Source of the DNA: Eopsaltria australis
Lineage: Eukaryota; Chordata; Aves; Passeriformes; Petroicidae
DNA length: 64,000 nucleotides
Reading direction: 5' to 3'
Assembly: GCA_034509425.1 (NCBI GenBank)
Contig: JAVTVJ010000012.1
Location: 8,777,001 to 8,841,000, forward strand
Shown here: piece after piece, positions 10,541-20,100 of the stretch
Layout of the letters: each line of letters begins with the position of its first letter
How positions within the stretch are numbered: the first letter of the stretch is position 1
Notes under the pieces: model-generated
Databases searched by the model: none
The model's input: only the letters and a program-made list of their open reading frames with translations
What the model was told of the DNA's origin: nothing
Position numbers and translations under genes: made by a program

Positions 10541-13500
10541 CTTTCTGACTTTAGAAGTTTGAAGTATCTGTTAGCTTCCTTTGACACTGATGAAAGTTAT
10601 TATCTCAGCTTCTTTGAAAATTAGGTCACCTATTTACAGCTCAGATCCACAACTGATTTATGGCAGCTTAACAAGTCACCATCTATCTGCTGAACCACTA
10701 TAATTGTCCGTGAAATTCTTTTATTGAAGTTTTTAACAAGTCACATTCCCTCACAGCTGGGGAGGCCAAGGATCCCATGAACAGTTATTGGCAGTGACTA
10801 CAGCTCACTTGACAGGTGTGACTTGCTGAACTGCTTTGATGAGTGCTTTATTCCTCACTAGGCACCTAAGAAAAGTATGGAAGAAACTAAATTCAGACCT
10901 ACATCTTTGCAGATCTTATGCTAGAAGCACACTCCTTACCTTAGATGACAGAGGAGCTGTGCACCATGGTCTGCTTGGAGTCCCCACCAGAGACCTCACA
11001 GATCTGGTTCTGTTTGTTGGTGTGCGTATCATCCATGGAACATGATAGAAATCTATGTAGGGAAAATATATTGCACTGAGTTTTATTTGTGTGGAGTTTT
11101 ATACCTTAACACAGGACTAAAGTGTGTTGCACAAATACAAGTAATACAATGAGTCTGGGCACACAGACTTTGATGACTTTGTGTGAAATGTGTTAATCAC
11201 TTGTGGGGCAGGATGTGACCAAAAAAATGATTGGTTACAGGATTGCTTACTCTGTCCATTGCTGTGCCCTTTATAAATGCAAAAATTGAAAACCAAGAGA
11301 GTTTTAATTCACACTGAACACTGATCTTCTTGTAAAGTTTTGGAAAGTCCAGTGAGATTCCTCCACCACCGAAGTTTCCTCCAGTAACTTTCTTTACTCC
11401 CTTTTCTCCTGCAGTGTGAACAGGAATTGGTTTAGGTTAGAAAAACTTTGGGTGGAGAGAAAAGAAATCGCTATATCAGTTCTGCCAGTGAAGGTCCTGT
11501 ATTGGTAAGCACTACCTGGAGAGACAAAAAATCACTGTGGAGCTCATGCATCTCTCCCTTTCTGGGGTTGAACAACAAACATCTGGGTCTTACACTGATA
11601 AAATCAGAAGTCTTTGAAATCAAATAAGTGTAACAAAGCAGAGTTGTTGAGGGTGATGGATACACACAGAGCTTGGTGGAGACCACTTCAGAGTTTGTTT
11701 GGTGTGCAGTGACAGCCCTGGAAACCCTAGGTAGAAGGGTTCCGTCACCAACTACATTTATAACTCCAGAAGTGGGATTTCATAAACTATCCCAAACTGG
11801 GAATTTCCCCTGAGCCAACATTCTTGTGTCCAAAAAAGTCTAGCATGTAGCATTTTCTTTTTATGTCCTTGGAGAAGTTGAAACTGGATTTGAATGGGAC
11901 AAATATGCAAAGCCCATTTCTTCTTTCAACCAAGAGATTTTTCATTCCTATTGGGAGACCCATGTCCTGGTTGCTGTCAACAATCTGTCCTGAGCAGGAG
12001 TCACTGAGCCAGAGAGCACTGGTCTGATGGGAACATAACAGCTATGGGAAGGATAAGTGCATGCTGCGCACAGGAATTGAGGTGAGAAGAGTCTATCTGT
12101 TAGAGGGGGAGTCCCATAATTACAATGTTATTAAGTCCTTTCTGCTTGATCTTTAAAGCAAACCTTCACACACAGTTTACATTCATTTGCACTGAAATGG
12201 AGCCCACTACCTCCCCACTCCAGTCACTGACATACTGTTTTGTGCACAATATGGAATCTGCACAAATTCAATGTGCCTTTAATGCATCAATCTAGAAGTT
12301 ACTATGAAAAGATAATACTCCAAAACCCAGGCGAGCCAGGCTTTATAAGCAGATCAGTAATTCTAGTGCAAGGTAAAGTGGCTTGTTTTACAAAGTGTGA
12401 TTGTTAGACTCTTTCAGAGACGATGACTTTATGTGAAATGTTCTAAGAATATTTCATGACCAGGTTACTGTACTTTTTTTTACTGCAACATGTGCAATTC
12501 ACTTGATGTTCTTGTGCACTTTTTTATTTCATTTTGTATGAAAGTTTTTTCATTTACCTCTCCCTTCCCCTTATTTATAAAAGCTATTGTGTTTTTAAAA
12601 GTTTAAATCTGCACTGTTCTAGTAAATAGCAGCTCTCAAATGTTATGTTTCCATCTTTCAAACAAAGTATGAATAAACAAGTAGCTTCTGAAGGACCATC
12701 AGCTGTCCTGAATAGCAATATCAACCATTGACCAGCCAAACAGAAAAATATCCAGGAAAATTCTGAATCAATCCAAGCTTGAACAATTAATAATTCTATT
12801 GTTAACCTCAGGGATGAGAGAACAGTAAGTATTGCTAGAGGAGACAGAGTTGCTATTATTTGCAAACCTTTTGGAAAGTCTCACACATCCCCATTCAGGG
12901 ATTTTGAATATACTTAACAATTGTCTTCTGTTCGTTTGTGTTTTACTTCACTGCTGCTCCAGTTCAAAGCCCCAGCAAGGGCCAGTGCTGGGGGGGGGGG
13001 GGGGAACTTCCATGTCACAAAGGATTTTGAAAAAGTAACATTAGTTTAAATCTGAGTGTAGGAGCATAAACATTTGAGTCAGAGGTCATTTAGAATGGTC
13101 TGTTTCAATCCTTCATCATAACTTTAAAACACACTATTTTACTACATGGAAAATGTGCAGCAATATACATTCAAATAAGAAGGAGTTTAAAAGAAGGAAA
13201 AAAAGAAAACTAGGAATTTAATATTCAGAAAACAGAAACTTGGTTTTAACTCTCCTCTTTCTCTGGATTTCTTCAGAAATAAAATTTATACAGAGGTTAT
13301 CCACTTTGCCAAGTATTCTATTTTTATAGAAATCCTTATTCTGGTGTGATCCACAGCACTTTGAAATTTTCCTAATGAACTCAAGGACGAACACTTGAGC
13401 ATAGCAACTACTGCAATACCAGAAGTTTATTCTATGACCTGATCTGGCCACCGAGATGGAAATCCAGACCAGTACCAAGGAGATTGCTCTGCACTGATAG

Positions 13501-14034
13501 TACTGAGAGTGAGTTCAGCATCTGGCTGCATCAGGATTACAGCAGCAACACAGAGCTATTGATGTGAGAAAAGCCCCCCATTTTGATGTAAAAAAAATTT
13601 CCTTGCCTACAGGACTGTAAATTAAAAGCCCTTGTTATCTTACCTTTAATTTCAATGGCTCTGGTTTCTGTTACTCTCCTCCTGGAGAGGGACATTTTCC
13701 TCATTGATTTTATCCAAAAAAGTGAAAGGCATCTAAGTATGTTCCTATCTTCACTTCTGGATCAAGAGCTAACCTGACATCTTTAACCCCTGGATTAGCT
13801 CTTCAGCACCTCACGTCTTGCATGTAGCTGCAGGTATGTGCTACCAAAGACATTTCCTGCTCTCTCTCCTATAGGTATAGCGATATAGCAAGTGCCATAG
13901 CAGGGAGAAAGCAATGAAAGCCATCTCCACTTTTACTGTTCCCCTGCACTACAAACACATTACAAACAGTGTTTCCATAAAAGTGAACACTGGTGGGATA
14001 TGTGAGGTTTGGGGAAAGAATAAACCACTTTTAG
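10541..14034. other. Spacer between ASB2 and FAM181A (tail-to-tail)
   Basis: AT-rich DNA with no supported gene. It may include the extended ASB2 3' UTR up to the AATAAA at 12672. It contains a run of 15 G at 12990-13004. The open frames present are short and match nothing I recognise. Confidence 0.6.
12990..13004 (+). repeat. Poly-G tract (15 G)
   Basis: Uninterrupted run of fifteen G residues. It is capable of G-quadruplex formation and prone to length error in sequencing. Confidence 0.95.
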
Positions 14035-14188
14035 CCTGGGAGTAGAATCACAGAGTATTCTAAGTTGGAAGGGACCCACAAGGATCATCAGGTCCAACTC
14101 TTAAGTCAATGGACTATACAGGGATCAAATCCATAATCTTGGCATTATTAGCACCAGCCTCTAACAAACTGAGCTAAGCGCAGCGGTA
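14035..14188 (-). mobile_element. TguSINE1-like SINE (tRNA-Ile head, CR1 tail)
   Basis: Read on the minus strand, the right end is a tRNA-Ile(AAT)-like head: an A box close to TAGCTCAGTTTGTTAGAG, an anticodon loop CTAATAA, and a B box GGATTTGATCC. This passes into a CR1 3' end with GATGATCCTTGTGGGTCCCT and a terminal TGTGATTCTA. That arrangement is the TguSINE1 family described from zebra finch and other songbirds, mobilised by CR1. The head carries several substitutions and the 3' octamer tail is reduced to one unit, so it is an old copy. I did not find clear target duplications. It is the best single clue that the host is a passerine. Confidence 0.85.
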
Positions 14189-15359
14189 GATCATTTCCTA
14201 GTAAAAGTTGCAACCTGGTTATATAATACCAAGGCCATCAGAAGACACAAAATTATACTCTATACTTGCTTTAGATGATAATTTTTTTAATGACTGCAAT
14301 GCACTCAAATGAAGTGCTCTCTGGTTTTCCCCTTGTGGAGACATCAGGAGTCATAGAGAGCTATGCTAGCCAGAGACCAAACCAATCAAGGCCACTTTGT
14401 ATTGAGTCCTGGGAGAAGTTCCCATTAGCTTCAGCAACAGCAGGTTCAGGCCCTGGGAGATCACAGGTGTCCATTCTTTGGCCCTTTTTCTTCCCAAAAC
14501 ATACTTCTCTTGACTTCAGTTATTTACTCCAGTATAACCAAATAGACACATACACCTGCAGTATTAAACCTCTCATATCTCATGTTCTGTGTCTTAGTAC
14601 CACTTTCTCCATGGGTTTAAGAGAAACCTAACTTTAAAACACTTCCTAATAAATTCTCCAATTCCAATTTGTTTAAAAAAATTAGGGAAATACTAGGCAA
14701 AACATTTACACCAGGTCTTGTGGTAACATTTTAAAATCAGGCAAAATAAAAGATGTCTCTCAGCCAGAAATCAAGGCAGTCTATTCTTTACTTTTTTCTT
14801 CCAACACACCTAATGGTTTTGTATTAAACTAATACAATTCCTCATTTATTCTGTTCATGCAGAGCAATTCCTGATGTGGAAATTCATCCCACTTCCATTT
14901 GCATCAGCTTAGCACCAGCTAATATGCTAGCCCCAGAAGAATTACTTCTGATTTATATCAATCTGACTAGGCAGAGATTTCAGCCCTCTTATCTCCCCAC
15001 CAGTTGTAAATCAAACCAGTGTCTACGCAATGGAGCAAAACTAAACAGCCTGCATTTGCAGAATCACCAAAATAAAATTACCTTCTTTCTTCCCTTATTT
15101 TTTTTCTTTTAATTCTCTCAGTATTTACATACAGCAAGGGTTTAAATCAATCACAAGCAGTTTTTATATATCAAATACCATCCTTCCAGTCTCTTGCATG
15201 CAAAACGAAATGACCTGAATATCTTGACTTCTCTGGAATTACTTTAAAGTACAAAAACTCTCTGAATGCACTTAATTCATTCCATTTCACTGTTACTGCC
15301 GCAGGGCAGCCCCAGAAAGATGTTCCCACGTGGAGGAGGTCTCCTAGGTGTTCCAAGTG
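14189..15359. other. Spacer right of the SINE, no gene seen
   Basis: AT-rich sequence between the SINE and the GC-rich 3' region of FAM181A. Short open frames only, with nothing recognisable in them. Confidence 0.6.
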
Positions 15360-15462
15360 CGGCTCTGAATGGCCCGCAGCCCCGCTCGCCGCGGCTCAGA
15401 CAATGCCCATCGATGAAAGAGACCTGGTGTGCCTCATGCTCCATGCCACCGGCTCGGCAAGG

Positions 15463-15468
15463 TTTATT
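15463..15468 (-). terminator. Candidate FAM181A poly(A) signal
   Basis: TTTATT on + reads AATAAA on -, about 217 bases past the FAM181A stop at 15685. It is the nearest canonical signal downstream of the gene and would give a short 3' UTR. A longer form using later signals is possible. Confidence 0.4.
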
Positions 15469-15684
15469 CCCGATTCACCCCCGTGTACCGAGAGGAGAGA
15501 GCAGCCCAAGTACTTCCCCAGCAGTTCCTAATTCCCTCTAGCTCGCCCACGAGGAAGAGGGTGTGATCGCTGGCCCTGTCCCCTGGGCTCCGCGCTGCCG
15601 GCAGCTCATGCCCGACGGCTGACCGGGCCTTTCGAATCCCCCTCGGGAGCTGTCGTGTTCGGCGTGACTCCGACACCCGCTCCG

Positions 15685-16555
15685 CTAAAGATACCCAAAA
15701 ACATTGAAGATGGGTGGGGGGATGGCGGGCTTGGTGGGGATGGGTTTCAGAACCATGGGCCTGTACAGTTTCTGCCTCGGGCCATCGGCCTCCTTGCAGA
15801 AGTGCGGCACCTCCGCCGGCAGCGTAGCCGCACTCTTCCTCCACAGCCCCAGCGCCGGGAAGGGCGAAGGGGGCAGCGCGCCCGGGGGCTGGTACACGCC
15901 TGGCCCGGGGCAGGGGAAGGGGCAGCAGGTCCAAGCACCCACTCGGCCCGAGAGGGCCCCGGCTGGGTCCTTCTCCCCGGCATGGGGCGCAGGGTCAGGG
16001 GGGCTCTCGGGGCCTGCAGCGTCTGGGCTCCTTTTGCTTTTCTTCCCCTCATAGGGAGGAGGGTCTCTGGGCGCTTGGAGACCCCTCAGGGCTGGCAGAA
16101 AAGGCTCTGGCCGCCAGGCTCTGGGCCGGCCGTGGCTCTTCCCAGAAGGAGGCGGGGAGCTGTCGCTTCCTCATGGGCACCTGGTCCGGTCGGGCAGCCT
16201 CGGGTTTTTGTTCCTGCAAAACCCGTTCCCCGGTGAGGCTTTCCTCTGCCTCGGCTGTCTGCATCACCTTCTCGGCGGCAGCCCCGCCGTGGGGGCTGGG
16301 GTCAGGTGCCTCGGGCTGGGGGCCGCGGGCCCGCTCCTCTGTCCCCCTGCGCCAGCCGCACTCGGGGGGTTTGCTGGGGTGACACCGTGGGATCCGTGAG
16401 TACTTCTGAGAAAACCGCTTCAGCTGCTTCTGCAAGTATTTTCTGTGGTCAACTGACCGGCGACAAGGAGCTGATTTATCCAGAGCCGCTTTGATGTCGC
16501 TCGAAGCCAGGTTAACGAAGTTCAATAGAGTTTTTACCTCGCTGTCCGATGCCAT
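15685..16555 (-). CDS. FAM181A: FAM181A, TEAD-binding protein (apparent frameshift)
   Basis: FAM181A on the minus strand, starting at ATG 16555 with MASDSEVKTLLNFVNLASSD, the family's conserved N-terminus. It continues through a basic segment (DHRKYLQKQLKRFSQKYSR, residues 37-55). At residues 126-141 lies VPMRKRQLPASFWEEP, close to the omega-loop TEAD-binding motif of YAP; FAM181A and FAM181B are reported TEAD interactors. This frame stops at 16051-16049 after 168 residues. A second frame carries the rest: PPYEGKK..., then VLKPIPTKPAIPPP and IFNVFGYL, the family's C-terminus, ending at TAG 15687-15685. The two frames overlap from about 16140 to 16052. Joining them needs one extra genomic base skipped, or two missing bases restored. 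The intact, conserved C-terminus suggests a sequencing or assembly error or a recent lesion rather than an old pseudogene. Total length is about 290 residues. The coding part appears to be one exon; any 5' UTR exon is unseen. Confidence 0.88.
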
Positions 16556-17153
16556 CTCACTGAATGCACCGTGCAGAGTTTCCCATAAAAATTTTATAAT
16601 CCTTCTTCAGAACAAACCTTGGCAAACCTGCGAAACACGACGGGAAGACTTTTGAGCAAGAAGCTTTAGTTCAAAAAGCACTAAGCAAATGGAAGGAGGG
16701 TAGAGGGACATGTCAAACTTCGCAGCCACGCAAACAAGTTGTTGGCCAGCTCGCTTCCATGCAGGAAGACTCCCGTCGGAGCGGACGCGTGCCCGCAGCC
16801 CAGCGCCCCGCACTGCTGCCCCAGCACACACCGGCACGGGGACCGGCTCACGAGTGCCAGCCAGCTCAGCCCTAATCTTGTTAGAGAGCGCTTAGGTGGA
16901 CAGAAGCCGGGGTGGCCGCCCTGTAAGCAAGCACGGACACTCACCCGGCGTGCGGCAGCTTTTCTCACCGATGCTGGCGGCTGCGTCGCTGCAGAGGAGA
17001 GAGAGCCCCTTCCCCGCTAATCTCGTTAGGCAGGTTACACACCGCCAACCTCGGCGGAGGCGGCTGGGGCCCGCCAGTGTTTGGATGCAGTTTAGCAAGC
17101 ACTTGAGCAAGTTGAATGAATATCGACTCCAGCGAGTTCGGGGCTCTCCCAGG

Positions 17154-17193
17154 CCAATCAGAAGCCACTTTGCCAAATACAAAGCATCCCAAT
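17154..17193 (-). promoter_or_regulatory. Two CCAAT boxes upstream of FAM181A
   Basis: CCAAT at 17154-17158 and 17189-17193, both followed by CAG (CCAATCAG), lie 35 bp apart at the outer edge of the FAM181A CpG island. CCAATCAG is a good NF-Y site, and paired spacing near a CpG promoter is typical. Their use in FAM181A transcription is inference. Confidence 0.4.
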
Positions 17194-20100
17194 CAGGCAT
17201 CCGCCTCCCCTCCTTGCATTCTTTGCCATCACAAATTGTCTCCATGGGGACAGCCGCAGAAAGACAGCTAATAAATACAATCATTTCCCCATGATTTCTA
17301 CCATTCTCCCTATCCTCTTCACCCCGATGGAAACCTTTCATTTAAAAATTACACAATCCAAAGCAAAAATGCTGAAGATGAGTTAGGAAAGTTTAGACAC
17401 CCTTTTCTCTTGCATTCTCCAAAGCTGTCTGGGGGCTGATACTAAACATGCTTCATTGGCACAGGACAATATAATACGGGGGACTGGACTAGCCTACTTT
17501 TAACCGTTCCCCATCAGAGCATTTTTTTTAAGGGGAGGATGATGTCAGAAAAAGGTAGGAAAGGAACAAATCTCTAAAGAGATGTGCAGATATCCATGGA
17601 AAGGGAGCTTGAGCGCTCAAGAATCTTGTCTTTATGTTTGCCCCCTCAATTGAGTTACACAAAAGCTGAATTACCCATTCAAACTGCCCGAACAAAAGGA
17701 TGGAGTTGGATAGTACTCTTGCATCTGTAGTCAAACAGTTAGAGACTTAAATCGAGTCGTCATGATGGAGAAAGAGTTAGACAAAGCCCATAGAATTGCC
17801 ATCAGCAAACATTTTCCTGTGTCATATTAGTGGGTCTCCATGACTCCCCCTGGCCTGGGGACAATAGCACAAGTTTGCACACTCGACTACTGTCACCCTG
17901 CCAACGCTGGCAAGGAGCAGAAACAGGACAATCCTTTAAGGGGAAAGCATGCCCGCTGCAGGGAAGGTAAGAAGAGAGGGAAGAAAAGGCGTGTGAAATG
18001 CTAATTGAGCTGCTTCCTTTACTGATCCAGAGCTATTCGAGCCCTCTGCCTTCTGAAGGCTTGTCCCTAAGGGGTGACAATTACTTAAAAGCACAGTAAA
18101 ACTTAAAGCTGGAGGAAGAGGAGAGCAGAAGAGCTGCCCTTGGTGTGCACCGATGACACAGAGCTGGCAGCAGCCTGTATGCCAGCCAGCACCCGCTGCC
18201 TCCCACAGCTGAAGAAGCTTTGCTCCTGCTCTCCAGTTCCCAGTACCCCGGGTATGGGAGGACTGGATAGGGACACAGGACCTATGAATCCATCATCAGG
18301 GAGATGCTGCCAGCTCTGAACCGAACACATGTGTGCTGAGGAAAGCAGGGACTGAAGTGCAAGACATTTTGCAAGTAAAATCTACTTTACTGACATGAGG
18401 CATCAAAGGCCTGAGCACTGAGGGGTGAAAACAGCCGCATTTTACAAGTGTTTTACTGACTGTTATTTTACTTTATTTCTATTTATCCAGTTTTTATCAG
18501 AGGAAGCAAAGATCCAGAGTGTGCCATTGTATGAAAGTCTGGGCAGAGGCCTCAGGGATGACTCTTCAGGATCCCTGTACTGGTGCACTCAAGTACTATA
18601 CTGGTGCAGTCATTCCTATTCACACCTTTTCTCTCAGTCTGGCTTGAGCCACATGTGGTGGTGCCCAGGCTGAGGTGTGTTAGGTCTACGGACAACCTGG
18701 GGTCAGGACATCCTGCAACAGAATGTGCTGCAGAGCTGTTGGCACACGGTGGGCTGTAACACGGTGGCTGATTTGCTACTTGCAGGTATGCCTCTCTCAT
18801 CCTACTGTCTGTGTGGCCTGCACAGTTCTGTGCAGCTGAGGCTATGGCGAGAGGTTTTGTCTAGCTCATTCAAAGAGACGCACACCAAGGGGTCGTGTCT
18901 CTCTTTGCAGGAATAAACTGCCTCCTGTGGTTGAGTTTTCAAACCCAGCCTGGGACACCACATCTCATGGTGCAGTCTCCCACTAGAGGTATTTGGTGTC
19001 CCAAGGTGGAAAAAGGGAGAGATAGATACGTGACAGCTGCCTGGGAGTCAAAGCTTCTCTCAGGATATTAATGAGCTATGTCCTCAGAGGCCTAGGAAAC
19101 TCATGCCATGTATTATGAGACCTACATCGAGTCATGGGGGCTCCAGAACCCTGGGCTGTGCTCTGGGACTGAGGGCTAGTGAGTCAGTTGGATTGACGAG
19201 GGTGGATGTGACTTGCCTGCTTGCTGGGGGATAACAGACCTGCACACCTCCAACACACTCACTGCAGAAGCCTTTTCCAAGCTCCTTCACTGCAGCCATC
19301 TCAGAAGGATGCTCGTGCAGGATGTGGCTCCTTGGGCACCACATGGCAGGGATGGATGAGCTCCCCATGCCTTGCCACGCTCGCTGCTCCAGCATCCCAT
19401 TCCCCTGCAGCTGGTAACAGTGGGGTGCCAGAGGGGAATGAACAAGCAAGCAGGATTTAAAAACCAGAGCAACCCACCCTTTCAAGGTCAGACTCAGGTT
19501 GAGCTGCACAGGGTTTTCTCTAAGAGGCCACCGGAGCCCTTTTGTTCCTCGCTGCTCTCGCCATGTTCATCCCAATGTACATGTGAAAGAAACAATTAAC
19601 AATAGGGCACTCCTCTATGAGGATCCAATGCACTTTGAAGTGTCCACCAAGCAAAGGCTCAAGAATGATACATCATTTTCCACTGTGAACATGTCAAACT
19701 AGTACAGCAATTGAAAAAATATCTCCACATGCCTTCCCAGCATGCAGACAGGGACCAGCTGGAGAGCTACTTCATATCCGACATGTCACCTCCTGACAGC
19801 TGTCTTCTTGGGAATTTTTGGTATGTAAAGTGTTCTAACTCCTTTTTTAAAGTAAAGCACAAGAATAAATCCATTCACTTAAAAATTGCAGCCTCTCCTA
19901 AAATGAGGTATTTCCTTTGAGACTAAATGAAGAGGGGAGAAAAGAAGACTTTCTTGCACAAAAATACCTGTAAATTTTTTTAAAGCGTCACTGAATTGTA
20001 AGCGATGTCAACTTTTAGTCACTTCTACCAAAGCTCACAAAGTTTATTTCCAGGCTGAGGGGCCCATTCAGCAAAGGTATTCCAGCATTAGTTATCCTGG

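Larger units (their letters stand above)
15360..17110. promoter_or_regulatory. CpG island covering FAM181A and its upstream region
   Basis: A sharp rise in G+C and CpG runs from about 15360 to 17110, covering the FAM181A coding exon and about 550 bp upstream of its start. The upstream part (16700-17100) is the likely FAM181A promoter region. Two CCAAT boxes lie just beyond it at 17154-17158 and 17189-17193. The many open frames inside the island on both strands are compositional shadows. Boundaries are by eye. Confidence 0.75.

Noticed and set aside
14101..14185. tRNA-Ile gene
   Set aside because: Box A, anticodon AAT and box B are recognisable, but it is mutated and continues into a CR1 tail, so it is a SINE head and not a tRNA gene.
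15464..16236. Overlapping open frames around FAM181A on + and -
   Set aside because: Compositional shadows of the FAM181A exon. Only the two frames with family-conserved sequence were kept.
16592..16598. TATA box for FAM181A
   Set aside because: TATAAAA on the minus strand is only about 40 bases before the ATG, leaving almost no 5' UTR. The CpG island and CCAAT boxes further upstream are a more likely promoter.
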